From Romanomermis culicivorax (lineage: Eukaryota; Nematoda; Enoplea; Mermithida; Mermithidae), in contig CAWUHX010000259.1 in NCBI GenBank assembly GCA_963922205.1, positions 259,501 to 323,500 on the forward strand: a stretch of DNA of 64,000 nt, in the 5' to 3' direction. Shown piece after piece: positions 13,801-23,504 of the stretch. Every line of letters begins with the position of its first letter. Position 1 is the stretch's first letter. The translations under genes and the position numbers were made by a program. The notes under the pieces are model-generated. The model worked only from the letters and a program-made list of their open reading frames with translations. It was not told where the DNA came from and made no database searches.

Positions 13801-16800
13801 AATTTCCAAGTCATCATTTTTTTTATGCTCAGCAAAAATTTCCGGGATCACAAAATTTTTTAACATCGATAAAACTCGACCTAGTAGGTCGCGTAGCTAC
13901 CAAATGTCGGGCTTAAATGTCCGGGATAGCGCGCCCAAGCACTTCCTATAGGGATCAGGGGCTAAGCTCCAGAAAAATGCTACATTGAGCTCGAAAAATC
14001 TCCAAAAATGGATAGTTAAGAAGACAGATAACTTGGAAGATTACTCATCAGAATTTTGCACAGGCTATGTTTCAATGTACAACTTGTGCCAAAGATTTGA
14101 TTGTGCAAAGAAATTTTTGGTTGCTCACTCTAAAATTGATAAATTTGCTTAGTTATATCAGAAAAACGTTTAAACGTTAATTTTCGTGAACTTCATTGAA
14201 ATAACGTCAGTTCTAAACGTTTGAAATTGGATTCCATCAGTTTTGGAGGAAAAAGAATGAGAAAAAAAATTACCGTATTCAGCGCGTAGCGACGAATAAA
14301 TTTGCATTTCATGGTTTCCAAAATGTTAGAAAATGCATTTTCAGCTTATTCTTCTGCAAACATCGGTTATCGATCGTAACCACTGTCTTTTAGCAAAGGT
14401 AATTATAATAATGCATCAAATGCATACATGTAACTGGGGGGAAGTGCTGTGGGAACCCCCCCAGAAATCGTCGACCATATGGCTAGCCATTGGGCGACCG
14501 CCCCCTAGGATTTTCCAATCCTATGGCTAGCCATAGGGTAGCCCTAGAGACCCCCATACTTTTGGTCAGAAAAATGTCAATTTTTTGATGAAAAATGTCA
14601 ATTTTTGAACAAAAAATAGTCAAAAACGTCAATTTTCTCAGCGCTTCGCGCCATAAATACATCTTTTATCTTTTTTAGACAAAAATTACTATTTTTTGAA
14701 CTGTTTTTCGGACTTTTTTCGTGAAAAAATCGAATTTTTTTCCTTCAGGGACCCCTTCCCCCAAAATTTTGGGAATTACTGACCCCAGGCCCAAAAAAAG
14801 TGGCCCACCCCCCCCCCCCCCCACCTAGACCTCGGGGCTCCGTTACATGTATGATCAAATGAGATGATTTAAAACACGAGAATGCTGGCTGCAGAAAATT
14901 CTTCGGCAGACATTTCACCTTTTGGTCGAAGATCGTTGATTCTGATGCGTAGCAGTAGAAAATTTTCTTAACTTTAATTTTCTAGAATGTAGGAAAACGA
15001 ATCTTTTCGACATATATTTATTGGACAAAAGTATTACAGCGAATTCAGTGATTTTTCGGTTGCACAAAATACGAAAATTAGGCACGCCTACGACAGTTAA
15101 ATTCCTCAAGCGTAAAGAACGCCGGTCATTTTTCTGCGCTGATGGTGTTTGAATCATATTCCAAATGGAAAAAAGTTTATGTGCACAAAACACGAAAATA
15201 TTGAAACTCTGTAAAAATATTTATTGAAAATGACCCAGTGTAACCTTGATTTTTTCAATTATGTAAAAAAACAATGTAAGATCAAACACTCATTCATGAT
15301 GCATTGATGTTTAAAAGCTATAAGCATAAAATAAAACGACGCTTTTCAATCGTGAACTAGGAATAACATGAAGAATTACAAATCATATAAAAGAAAAATT
15401 TTCAGGATTGTTCGTTTTAAAACGCATGGAAATGAGTTTCCAGACAGGAAACCATATGATTTAATGAAAAGGGTCGTCAGGCTTTAGGTTGCACTGAGCA
15501 AATTGGCAGAAAATTTGGTTGCACAACACGAAATCTGGTTGCTGTGTGTTTAAAAAAACACTATTACTCATGATCAAAATTTATTTTTCGATTGGTGCTA
15601 AACTATTAATAAAATCATCTATTCAAATTTGAGGAAGCAGTATACGTCTATCACCTATCATTACGTTTTTATTTTGAAGCTGCCTTACCAGACAGGCTAA
15701 AAAATTTTTGCGATTACATTTAGGGGGGGGGGGGTGGAAATTCCATCGATTCCCCCAGTTATGGCCTGGTTGGAACAAAGGTGGTTATGATAAAAATCTA
15801 AAAACTACATATACTCAAAGTCACATTTCTATTTTATGGTCTCTTTATTTATAATCTGAAAATTTGTGATCCTCCAAACCTAATTTCTGGCTACACAACC
15901 TGACACGCCAGGAAATTCGTATTTCAGCGAAAATAACCACTCGCTTATGTCAATTTAAGTTTGTTGCACAATGCCTTCAAATGTTTTCCATGGTTTAATT
16001 GAAAAAGCGAAACTAAATCAATTAGCTACTGAATTAAGCTCAGTCAGACTGAGAAGTTCTCAAGTCTCAACAAAAAACTGAAGTTTGTGAAAAATATGAC
16101 ATAAACGAAAATACAATGAATTCTAACGTTCAATAAAGGCAAATAAATCCCTTACCAAACTGTTTCGGATTAGGGAACATGTAGGGCTGATTCAAACTTG
16201 AAAACAATGTATCGGTAAACCAATTTGTGAAATCATCGTCTAAAAAATCATTTACATAATTTTAGAAGTAGCATGAGAAAATTAATGTACCGTTGTCAAA
16301 AGTCGACAAAGGTGGCGTGAAATTTCCCGACGAAGAAAACAATAATTCGTCGTCGAAAAATGTGTTTATCCGGGATCGATTTTCCTTCACACTATCGCTA
16401 TACTAAAACATAAGTTAAGGAAAAGTTGAGAGAGATATTTTGACACGAATCATATATAAGGTAGCTTGATTCGTTAGGAACGAAAATGATATTCATCTTA
16501 TCTGAAAGTAATAATTCGTACAGCTACAGTAAGACAAAAATTGAAAATTTCGGACTTTTTCGATTTTTGACAAATATTTCTTTTAACTTCTACAGCTTTA
16601 TGTAAGTGAAACATTATATTCTGAAATTTACCTAATACTAGGCGAATGCATAGGCTTTAGTAAACTGTTGAAATAACTAGTGCAACGTCGTCTGTTCTGA
16701 CAATACAGCAGTGCTTGAAATATCAAATTTTAAGTGAAATATCAATTGCTGAAGCTCAGAAGCAACAAAAAAATTACCTACAATAGTTATTTTACGATGT

Positions 16801-19800
16801 CTTCTCTGGCAGAAATTACACAAATTCATGCACTGCCAAGGGTCACAGAACGTGGAGTTTAAACACGATCTTATATTATTATATTTTCTGAGAACAATCT
16901 CTTTTGTGAAAGAAATAAAAATTAATAAATACTTAAGATATATGATTCTGACAATGAAGTAACTTTATCGTTGTGCATTCACAAGATATGTAATACAACG
17001 TTCTATAATTTGACAGAAAAATATTTTCCATATTTTCCATTTTACACTTTCAATAATTTTAAAACGTCAAAAATGAGACAGTTAAAAAAGGGGAATAGGC
17101 CGTTTTTTTCAGAAAAATGACTGTTTATATCGGTTAAATTATTGTTTCGTCATGAAATGCCGAAACAATAATTTTGTCTTACATCATGTTCAGAAAATTA
17201 TACTATAATTTTTCATCTATGCTGAATTTGCGGAAACGATTCCTGAGGGCGTGGGATGCTGCTGAAAATTGACCGATTTCAACACAGGAAGTATACGTTA
17301 CTTTGTAATAAAATTAACATAAATGAACAAGAACAAACCTACGCCTAAGAATTATGTAATGTAAACTGATGTTAGTGAAAAGAGATAAAGAAGATCTGTC
17401 CAAAATCAACGCGGACTACAGCGTATTGCCTGTCATTTACCTACTTAAAGTATTTTTATATCACATTTATTGGGTATTGTATTCCGCATCTAATGAATGC
17501 ACAACGATAGTCATTTAATTCTAAGGTTGGTATGTGTCAAGTCCCGTATATAGATTTAAAAACTCCAAAAATTGAAAAAATCTAACTTTAGAGTACTGTA
17601 GCTATGCGAATTTTGTTTTTTGTGCAGGGTGATCGTTAGCCGATATTCATAACATGGAGGATGGTGTTCAGGGTTCTTTTTTAACACGAGTTCCATGAGC
17701 ACTCTGCTAACTTTCCTTAATTTGTACTAGTTTATCCTAGCACGACTGAAATTTTCATTAGCACTGGCCCAACTCTATTAGCACTGTGCTAAAAACGAAA
17801 ATCTGGATGGTGTTCGAAATCCAAGTTCTACGACACCCTAGCAGTACATGAATTTCCGTTGTTTTCTGTTAGAAGCTAGAAGACATCGTAAACTATGTAC
17901 TGTATAGAGAAATTTTTGGTGCTTCTAAGGATTAATGGTAGATACTGCGACTTTTGTATGAAAATTTGCAAAATAAAATTCGATGCTTCATCAAGCACTG
18001 CTGTATTCTCAATACGCACATCGCATCCGTTATTTCTGCAGTATACCGAAGCCCATTCATTCGCCTAATATTAGGTAAATTAGCGGAAAATAATGTTCGA
18101 CGTACTTAAACCTGCAGAGGTTGAAAAAATGAACGTCAAAAAACGTATAAGTTGAAAATTTTCAACTTCTACCTTACTGTGGCTATGCGAATTTTGATTT
18201 TCAGATGGGATTGAGATATTTTTACTTAACACAGTTCTCTGTATAAGAAACTAAATTTCCTCAGACATTGTAACTTAATGAAAAAAAATAATCACCAGTT
18301 CTTGAACTTTAAAAAATTAATTTAAAATCAAATGATCTGAAAGATTATGCCACCGTTTTCCTACCAAGCATAGAAAGTGAATGTATCAGAATCTTACTTC
18401 TCGAACTACAGACCGTCGACGTTTATCACCATGTTTGAAGTAAAAATGGCGCCACCTTGTATATTGAGCGCAAACAGTCTCAAGCTTTCTTTTCCAATAC
18501 ATGCCTTCGACAATACTAGCCTGAAACATCATGATTTAATCTAGCAATAAATAATGGAATATCGGAGGCAGTTTCAAAATACAATAACTAGGCTTGTCCC
18601 ACGCTCCGACCGCGGGCTAGGCTTGCCTCGGTCTGGGGTAAGACCACTCAAAACTGGTGTTTTTGATACGATAGCAAGCTCGATTTACAACTTAATTCCC
18701 TCATAGTATGTGTAATACATGATACATATTTCTTTCAATCAAAAGAGTCGACTTCTGTCACAGAAATTTTTGGATAAGAAGCTAGCGTTTTTCATGATTA
18801 TGGTGGCCCAGGATTTTTAAAATTCAGGATATCAAGTTTTACGACGTCGTACTTTTCAAAGTAAGAGTAGCTACAGCAAAAAATAATTTGTTCTTGGAGT
18901 ATTTTTCTTTCAGAGTGTGAAAGAAGAAATGTGCATTCAGCAGTTACTTCTGGAAATCCGTGAGTTTCTCATAGTTAGTAATGACAGTTTTCTTGAAAAT
19001 TTAGTTTTATATCAACTATAATACTCGCACTCTTTCTGATTTATCAATCAATTCAGTATAGTAACTGACATGATATTAAAAGAAAAAGAATCATCTTCGA
19101 AAATTTTCTATGAATGATACCTAAAGTATGACACCAATAGTGAATTATATGTTAGTATCCTATATGTCGGCCTAGGAACCGGGGAAGCTGCCATGGCTAA
19201 AATGTCGGCCCCGGGACAAGCTCAAGAATAAGTAAAGATTTAAGGATCTAATGTAGATTTTACAACGGAATAAACTTACTTCACTTCTACTGTGCCAGTA
19301 ATCAGCATCCGGTATTGAAAAGAAGCAGTATTTGGGTTTGTTATTCAAAACGACTGGAAAAAGAGCGCGATACTTAACGGCGATTGTGCGAAATGATTAC
19401 TTACATTGCATGTGCCAAGCTCTCCAAATTACGTTGTTCAGCCGTATTCGATCTTTCCAGTCTAATTTCAGACCTTTAAAGTTCTTCCATTTGGGCGTTG
19501 TAAGCTTTCTAAAGTGAGGCTATGATACTGAAGAACTAACCATACTTGAAATTATCTTTCAGCCGCGCCACAGCTATTATTGGAATCTAACGCATTAAGC
19601 CAACGCTGATGAATGTTGGATTTAGCACAGAAATCAGATCAGTAACACGGATTCATATTTCATTAGTATTTAATTGGATCAGGATAAAAATGATGCCTCT
19701 TCAAGTTATTCCTCGTTTTTGAGAAAATATATTATTTACAGCTAAAATTTGCAATATCGAAAAAATTGGAAAACGCATTTACAGAACGGAACATACCCTT

Positions 19801-20065
19801 TATCATAAGCAATTTGGATACATTTATTCAATTTCGACAATGAGATATCGATGGCGATCGATCTGGTCGTTATTGGTCCGAATTTATAAAACGTGACGGG
19901 CTTGTCGTCCTTCGTATCAGGTCGAACTTCCGGATCAGGTGGTTCCATACCGCTTTCTGAAACGACGTCTATTTCTTCGTCATCTTCTGTTTTTAGCTCG
20001 TGAACGTTGCTAGCCATGAAATGGCCGCTATGAATAGTTTCAGATACCCGATTCAGCGGATTCAT
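1710..20065 (-). CDS. Mondo-family bHLHZip transcription factor (MLXIP/ChREBP/MML-1 type), 14 exons, C-terminus outside window
   Basis: Exons run 20065-19797, 19508-19405, 19353-19280, 18520-18398, 16402-16291, 16239-16156, 8791-8711, 8651-8457, 6257-5930, 5673-5352, 3463-3254, 3181-2989, 2632-2231 and 1891-1710. All introns start GT and end AG, phases match at every junction, and the total is 2679 nt (893 codons) without a stop. Seen: HSGHFMASN, YKFGPITTRSIAIDISLSKL, PKWKNFKGLKL, RIRLNNVIWRAWHMQ, EGMYWKRKLE and NADLVQPGLIQLQPSLEEIM, which are the hallmark blocks of the Mondo conserved region. Known of the family: these proteins shuttle from cytoplasm or mitochondrial surface to nucleus in response to glucose-6-phosphate and bind E-boxes as heterodimers with Mlx. 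The middle (exons 8-14) is Ser/Pro/Asn-rich and poorly conserved, as usual. The bHLHZip and C-terminal WMC domains are not in the window; the gene must continue to the left. Family assignment is strong; whether it is functional is inferred from the intact frame. Confidence 0.87.
2231..2632 (-). CDS. Mondo exon 13
   Basis: Largest exon, 134 codons, acceptor TTCACTGCAG and donor GTAAGC. Asn/Ser/Gln/His-rich, ending FGPGSAPG. Looks like disordered transactivation sequence. Confidence 0.65.
2989..3181 (-). CDS. Mondo exon 12
   Basis: After a 72-bp intron ending TTTGTACAG. 64 codons, starts KQELKNLTLRKTF and ends at donor GTAATC. In phase with exon 13. Confidence 0.63.
3254..3463 (-). CDS. Mondo exon 11
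   Basis: 70 codons ending at donor GTACGT. The 5' edge is less certain: the in-phase acceptor ATTAAG at 3464-3465 has a weak pyrimidine tract. Ser/Ala/Asn-rich, no domain. Confidence 0.58.
3514..3659. mobile_element. hAT-type MITE family B, copy 1
   Basis: 146 bp, terminal inverted repeat CAGGGCCGTGCACA / TGCGCACGGCCCTG, flanked by a perfect 8-bp duplication TACAGAGT (3506-3513 and 3660-3667). No coding capacity. Sits in Mondo intron 10. Confidence 0.9.
3962..4055. mobile_element. Small hAT-type MITE (family M)
   Basis: 94 bp with inverted ends TAGGTATGGGCCGGGT / ACCCGGCCCATTCCTA and near-duplicate flanks CATAAAGG / CATAAGGA. In Mondo intron 10. Confidence 0.65.
4152..4343. mobile_element. 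hAT-type MITE family C, copy 1
   Basis: Ends ACAGACCTGTAAC / CTTACAGGTAT, with flanks GAAACCGG and GAAATCGG (7 of 8). The right end carries the family's CTTACAGGTATG signature. In Mondo intron 10. Confidence 0.65.
4820..5264. mobile_element. hAT-type MITE family A, copy 2
   Basis: 445 bp, ends TATACATATAAT / AATTACATGTATG, perfect 8-bp duplication CTGCTAAC at 4812-4819 and 5265-5272. Contains G-runs and the GGCGCGAAGCGCC module near 5016. Inverted relative to copy 1. Confidence 0.88.
5352..5673 (-). CDS. Mondo exon 10
   Basis: Acceptor TTATTCCAG, donor GTGAGA. 107 codons, Ser/Thr/Arg-rich with two short basic patches (TRKKR and ARRKR) that could be phosphosite or nuclear-localisation context. 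In phase with both neighbours. Confidence 0.65.
5930..6257 (-). CDS. Mondo exon 9
   Basis: Acceptor ATTTTGCAG, donor GTTAGT. About 109 codons, Gly/Ser/Pro/Gln-rich with MNNYTFVGSPGGGHSSSSYR. Precise phase match to both neighbours. No recognisable domain. Confidence 0.68.
6795..7800 (-). pseudogene. mariner transposase pseudogene
   Basis: Reading down from about 7800 one finds the helix-turn-helix region, then WVPHKL (near 7440), TGDEKWV (near 7350), LHNNACPHT (near 7090), HPLYSPDIAPSDYYLF (7010-6960) and a C-terminal KLPAKWQSVIGSNEAYF. This is the order of mariner transposases, whose DDD triad cuts and joins DNA. The middle catalytic Asp is Asn here (NN for DN before A-x-PH) and there are several frame changes, one near 6870 and stops near 7040, so it is dead. 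Confidence 0.85.
7801..8193. mobile_element. MITE nested in the mariner (family A-like)
   Basis: Begins CATACATGCACGC followed by a G-run and shows the complementary GTGCATGTATG near 8171-8181. The 9-mer GGAGGTAAC precedes it (7792-7800) and recurs at 8194-8202. The right edge is uncertain by about 12 bp because sequence between GTATG and the second GGAGGTAAC is unexplained. Confidence 0.6.
8457..8651 (-). CDS. Mondo exon 8
   Basis: 65 codons after a 59-bp intron. Acceptor AATTTAAG is the only nearby AG that keeps phase. Ser/Ala/Asn-rich low-complexity sequence, as in the family's disordered middle. Supported by phase continuity with exons 7 and 9 rather than by similarity. Confidence 0.65.
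8711..8791 (-). CDS. Mondo exon 7
   Basis: Follows the 7.4 kb intron 6. Encodes QSDNADLVQPGLIQLQPSLE, an almost exact match to the NADMIQPxLxxLQPSLDDFM block that in relatives lies at the end of the glucose-response activation element. Confidence 0.87.
8960..9185. repeat. MITE family G, diverged copy
   Basis: Shares AGGTCC.CAAGGTC, CAGGTAGGGGTAAA, TTTTGTCTCAAAATTAGGCA and GGTAATACCCCC with the better copy at 25786-25964. Ends are too diverged to define a duplication. In Mondo intron 6. Confidence 0.6.
9186..10724. other. Mondo intron 6, part: dispersed repeat fragments
   Basis: No gene seen. 9600-9700 resembles 26400-26500; 10100-10300 is a GC-rich repeat beginning near GGCCTGTAGCCAGG; a CGGCGCAAAGCGCCG mini-hairpin lies at 10392-10406. 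Confidence 0.5.
10725..12445. repeat. TTGGTTG-type minisatellite, split by an insertion
   Basis: Degenerate tandem units of about 24 bp (core GGTTGGTTGCTTCCCAGATC) on both sides of a Tc1-like MITE at 11043-11800. Frames read through it give artificial W/L/G-rich peptides. A pyrimidine-rich tract follows at 12446-12530. Inside Mondo intron 6. Confidence 0.85.
11043..11800. mobile_element. Tc1/mariner-type non-autonomous element
   Basis: About 40-bp inverted ends starting CAGGGTACGCCAAAAAAAGG and ending CCTTTTTTGGCTCACCCTG, flanked by TA on both sides (11041-11042, 11801-11802). No transposase recognised in the 758 bp. An (AT)n run abuts the right end. Confidence 0.82.
12564..12953. repeat. 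MITE family A, copy 4
   Basis: Right end CGTTGCATGAATG and internal sequence (TTTTCTCGGCGCCTCG, CTCGGAGATCCG) match family A. The left end CATTCATCAACG is degenerate and no duplication remains. In Mondo intron 6. Confidence 0.6.
12954..14422. other. Mondo intron 6, part: no gene seen
   Basis: AT-rich. 14050-14150 carries a TTGCACA-rich segment related to 15480-15560 and to the arms of the foldback at 55010-56425. No supported coding sequence. Confidence 0.45.
14423..14853. mobile_element. hAT-type MITE family A, copy 5 (best preserved)
   Basis: 431 bp, ends CATACATGTAAC / GTTACATGTATG, perfect 8-bp duplication ATCAAATG at 14415-14422 and 14854-14861. It contains GGCTAGCCAT repeats, CAGCGCTTCGCGCC at about 14638 and a long C-run. 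Defines the family. Confidence 0.9.
14854..16155. other. Mondo intron 6, part: repeat relic
   Basis: 15270-15460 matches 56455-56640 (AAAGCTATAAGCAT and TTCCAGACAGGAAACCAT in common). A 13-nt G-run lies near 15722. No gene seen. Confidence 0.5.
16156..16239 (-). CDS. Mondo exon 6
   Basis: Separated from exon 5 by a 51-bp intron. Encodes DDFTNWFTDTLFSSL, which aligns with the FLSDxSDTLF block of ChREBP. Ends one base into a Gly/Ala codon at donor GTAAGG. Confidence 0.78.
16291..16402 (-). CDS. Mondo exon 5
   Basis: 37 codons plus one base, acceptor TTTTAG, donor GTACAT. Encodes an acidic/aromatic stretch with FFDDELLFSSS, in the position where relatives have their weakly conserved pre-activation region. 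Confidence 0.75.
16518..18192. repeat. Foldback palindrome 1, fills Mondo intron 4
   Basis: Left arm 16518-17000 and right arm about 17470-18192 are inverted copies: for example CGTTGTGCATTCA (near 16972) against TGAATGCACAACG (near 17493), ACGATGTCTTCT against AGAAGACATCGT, and CAGCAGTGCTTG against CAAGCACTGCTG. The right arm carries about 240 bp of extra sequence. Intron 4 is 1995 bp, so the palindrome is most of it. Confidence 0.85.
18398..18520 (-). CDS. Mondo exon 4
   Basis: 41 codons between TTTCAG and GTAAG. Contains VEGMYWKRKLETVCAQYTRW and a basic KHGDKRRRS tract, matching the LEGxYWKRRxExVxxEYxxWRxxYKKR block and nearby basic (nuclear localisation-like) residues of the family. Confidence 0.85.
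19280..19353 (-). CDS. Mondo exon 3
   Basis: Follows a 51-bp intron (GTAAGT...TTTTTCCAG). Encodes 24 codons including YCFFSIPDADYWHSRSE, equivalent to the VCxFxTPLxxDxHxxPE stretch of ChREBP/MondoA. Phase fits both neighbours exactly. Confidence 0.82.
19405..19508 (-). CDS. Mondo exon 2
   Basis: Acceptor CACTTTAG, donor GTAAGT. Encodes KLTTPKWKNFKGLKL and the RIRLNNVIWRAWHMQ segment, the most conserved part of the Mondo N-terminus, needed in relatives for 14-3-3/CRM1 interactions and low-glucose retention. Confidence 0.88.
19797..20065 (-). CDS. Mondo exon 1 (start codon, first conserved blocks)
   Basis: The first in-frame ATG is at 20065-20063 (MNPLNRVSETIHSGHFMASN). Upstream the frame soon meets TAA and TGA, so this start is favoured. 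It encodes the HSGHFM block, an acidic linker, and the FYKFGPITTRSIAIDISLSK block. The exon ends after GG of a split Gly codon at donor GTATGT. Confidence 0.85.
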
Positions 20066-20131
20066 CGTTTTCAATCCAAAGATGTCATGGATGTTAGATA
20101 AATTCGCGAAAAAATCTGCCCTTTATCATCT
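20066..20131 (-). promoter_or_regulatory. Mondo 5' leader with 3' splice site
   Basis: A good acceptor (CACATTTCTTTCAG, AG at 20131-20130) lies 64 nt upstream of the start codon. It implies either a further upstream untranslated exon or, if the host uses it, a spliced-leader addition site. No upstream exon was recognised. Confidence 0.45.
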
Positions 20132-20989
20132 GAAAGAAATGTGATATAATACACTTTCGAAAATATGGCAATCCTGCTTGAAAAATTATAAAACTTTATA
20201 AAAAGTTGCGTTCGCACATTCTATTTTTTTATTTTTCCAATTAACGAACAATTCTCGTGGAAACCCCCAAATGGGGAAAGACGTCAGAATTGTTTAATTC
20301 TGTAACTGTCTGTTTTCGTGCTTAAAACTGCTCTCTGACGCTTTATCTAAGCATTTTTTAGCTTATTCGAAATTCTAAAATTTTCGAAGCCACTAAAACC
20401 CCTTCTATACTTCGCAGGTTAGTGCCAGCCGGCGTGAGTCGGCGTCGGTTAATTAATGTTTGCTGCTATACTTCATATTGTTCAATTTTTTGATTGTTAT
20501 TATTATTATTATATTTGTTATTATTATCGCGATTTTTTTGTGCTTTGATGCAAAAAATTGAGAATTCTTTAAATTTATTTTAAAATCGTCCAAAAAACTA
20601 AAAAATTCAATGCTTTCGATACAAAAAATTTGTATTTTCGGTCAAAATCCCCTCAATTCTATTCAAAGTCAAGTCTAGTAATCAATAATTTTTTATAAAT
20701 TTTTGAGCTGTTCTGGATACAGTTTATCAAAAATGGGGAAAAACAAAATATTTTGACTTTTAAGTAAGATTATGAAAAGAATATATCAAAATAAATAGTA
20801 ACGAAAAGCCGAAGGGAGAAAAAAATAGAGTGCATAGAAGTTTCACTGCTGACATAATCTGTGCTTAGACAAAATGAAGAATCATTGGATGAAGTTGAAT
20901 CAAAACTTTCGGATACCGACACTCTAGAACGTTAGAAAATAATTTCTTAACACGTATTTAATGATTTAAAATTTGATTTTCCCGCTCTA
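20132..20989. other. Region upstream of the Mondo gene
   Basis: Expected promoter or upstream-exon side. It has a slightly GC-richer patch (20415-20450, GCCAGCCGGCGTGAGTCGGC) and a TTA microsatellite (20495-20525). No TATA box, exon or other gene could be supported. Confidence 0.35.
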
Positions 20990-21180
20990 ATGATCGTACC
21001 TGTAAACGGTCCGACCAGTTGGAGGGCAAAGGTAGAACCAAAATTCTTGGTTGGGGTCCCAAATTTCAAAAATTTTGGGGGGGGGGCGGCGTCCCCAAAA
21101 ATCCTAAGGAAGGCGGAAATTTGAAAGATTCTAGAGAATATTCTCAATTTTTTTCGAGTTGAAGGGCCTCTAATATACAT
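20990..21180. repeat. MITE family C, partial copy
   Basis: GTACCTGTAAACGGTCCGAC at 20996 onward, then ACCAGTTGG and a G-run, matches the complement of the family C end at 49220-49258. The other end is not clear. Confidence 0.55.
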
Positions 21181-21395
21181 GCGTATAGGGGATCACGGGG
21201 AAGTAATCTCTCCTATCTGAGACCGAAAAAACCGTTTAAAATCTCTCCCTGAACTTTTTCGAAGACAGATTTTTGATAATTTTTGTATGAAAAACATGCT
21301 TGCGGAACCTTTTTGTCTTTTTGCTCACCCACCATACTCCCCTCGATGAAAAGCCCAAGAGCCCCTAAAAAATTCTTGCCGTGCATGTCTGGTCC
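21170..21395. repeat. MITE family L, copy 1
   Basis: Runs from ATACATGCGTATAGGGG to TTGCCGTGCATGTCTG and shares CTGAACTTTTTCGAAGACAG and TGTATGAAAAACATGCTTGC with the other copies. No duplication detected here. Confidence 0.6.
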
Positions 21396-21400
21396 CGGTT

Positions 21401-23160
21401 TTTAAAAACGTTTATAATGTGGCTACGGACGCTTTTCAATGTATTTTAGGAACCTACGCATTTTGTTGTAATTTGGAATCAGAAACCAGCAAAAATGAGG
21501 AAAAATTGAGAAAATTCTGGTTATGTTAGTCAAAATGAGCTCATGAAGAATATATTCGTGTTATACAAGAGCGGGTAAAGCATGTTAACGAAAGAGTTCT
21601 TATGAATTTATCCGGTATAAACATTTTTGTAGTTCCGATTAGAATCATATAATTTTATTTATAGTTCTTAGTCCGGCGTGGAGCGCCGAAAATTTGTTTT
21701 GGATTTTCACCTCCTAAAACGCTGAAGAAACCTCCACAACATTCAGAAATAAATTGAAATCTAACTGAAGTGTAATTTGTTCCCCATTCCGGCGCCAAGC
21801 GCCGAAAATTTTTTTGTGTTTTTATATTTTAAAACGCTGGAAAATAAATCTCTCCACAGATATTCGTGAACAGAAATTCTAAAATCGCAGTCTAGAATGA
21901 TGTCTTCAATTTCAATCTTCATTAAACGCCAAATTTTAGGTTGCAAACGTTGAAAAAATTCCCAGCATTGAGAGAAAAAATTGGGAGAATTGATGAAAAA
22001 TCTATATTTTCGGCGACATAATTGACTGTTAACGATTAGAAAATGAAACGAGCTAACGTGATTGATAGAAACTGTTGAGCATTAATTAGTATAAGTCGAA
22101 GTCAATATGCTAACGGCTGTGTCTGATAAAAAAAATGTTATACCTAAAATTTTGAGATTTTGACCCGTTTAATTTTTAAGTCCACCAAAACGCTTCTTTT
22201 CGGTTTTGAATTATATTTAAAACTTTTTCCACAATGAGAACCATACTCAAAATTTTTTTCCTCATTTGGAAATTTTTTTCCTCAAAAGACCCATACCTGT
22301 AAGCACCGTTTTTTCCCTCAAATGGGGTCTTCTTGGTGGACTTAAAAGGGTCAAAATCTCGAAATTTTCCGGCGCTGCGCGCCGGTCACGGGTACAATCT
22401 TGACTATTTTCTGTCAGGCGCGGCCATTAGCATATCTACTTCGACTTACCAATTAATGCTCAACAGTTTCTATGAATCAAGTTAGCTCGTTTCATTTTCC
22501 AATCGTTAACAGTCAATTATGTCGCCAAAAATAATTGATATTTTTCATCGATTTTCTCAATTTTTTCTCTCGATGTTTGGAATTTTTTAAACGTCTGCAA
22601 CCTGAACTTTTGCGTTTATTGAAGATGGAAACTGAAGACATCATTCTAGATTGCGATTTTAGGACTTCTGTCTATGACTGTTGAATGGAGAGATTTATTT
22701 TCCAGCGTTTCAGAATATAAAAACTGAAAAATTTTTCAGCGCTTCGCGCCGGAATGGGAAACAAATTATACTTCATCAGTCGGATTTTAATTTATTTCCC
22801 AACGTTGTGAAGGTTCAATTTCCAGCGTTTTAGAAAGTGAAAATCCAAAATTTTTTCCGGCGCTCCGCGCCGGACGGAGAACTAAATAAAATTAGATGAT
22901 TCTAATGAGAGCCATAGAAATGTTAATAGCGGATAAATTCCTGAGAACTCTATCGTTATTCGTTAACATGCTCCACCCGCTCCTGTAGAACACCAATATA
23001 TTCTTTAAGAGCTCATTTTGGCTAATATAACTAAAATTTTCTCATTTTTTTCTCATTTTCGCAGGTTTCTGACTCTAAATACAACAAAATGCTTGAGTAT
23101 GCTCCTAAAATGCATAAAAAAGCTTCCGTAGCCACGTTATAAGCGTTTTTAAAAATGTGG
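21401..23160. repeat. Foldback palindrome 2 (about 1.75 kb)
   Basis: Left arm from 21401 (TTTTTAAAAACGTTTATAAT) pairs with the right arm ending near 23155. Paired landmarks include GTGGCTACGGA / TCCGTAGCCAC, CATGTTAACGAA / TTCGTTAACATG and GTTGAGCATTAATTA / TAATTAATGCTCAAC. The centre lies near 22270 and even the spacer (GTCCACCAAAACG / GGTGGACTTAAAAGG) is partly inverted. Five GGCGC...GCGCC mini-hairpins lie in the arms. No ORF. Confidence 0.88.
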
Positions 23161-23235
23161 GAAATTTTTGGAAAATGAGGAAAAAAATTTAGGGTCCGGT
23201 TCTCATGTGGAAAAAATCTTCAGGAAAAAAACGGC

Positions 23236-23504
23236 GCCTGTAAGAGGTCCAACCAGTTGAGGGGGTAAATCCAAAATTTTGGGAGAGGGGGCAGCGTTTT
23301 TTTTGTGCACGGACATTTGTGCCAATTGGCACAAACGGCCAAAAAATTTGTGCCAATGACACAAAAAAATTTTTTCTACTAGTTACATAACTGAAAAACT
23401 GCGGAAAAGTTTTATGCCAAAATTTTGATGAAAAGTTAACGTTTAAAACGCATTAATTTTTTGTAATAATCGTGCTCAACCTATTTTTCAGCTAAACTAT
23501 TTCA
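23236..23504. repeat. Family C end plus left part of repeat family F, copy 1
   Basis: GCCTGTAAGAGGTCCAACCA is a family C end. It is followed by the TGTGCC-rich repeat (GTGCACGGACATTTGTGCCA), which is interrupted at 23505 and resumes at 25076. Confidence 0.65.
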
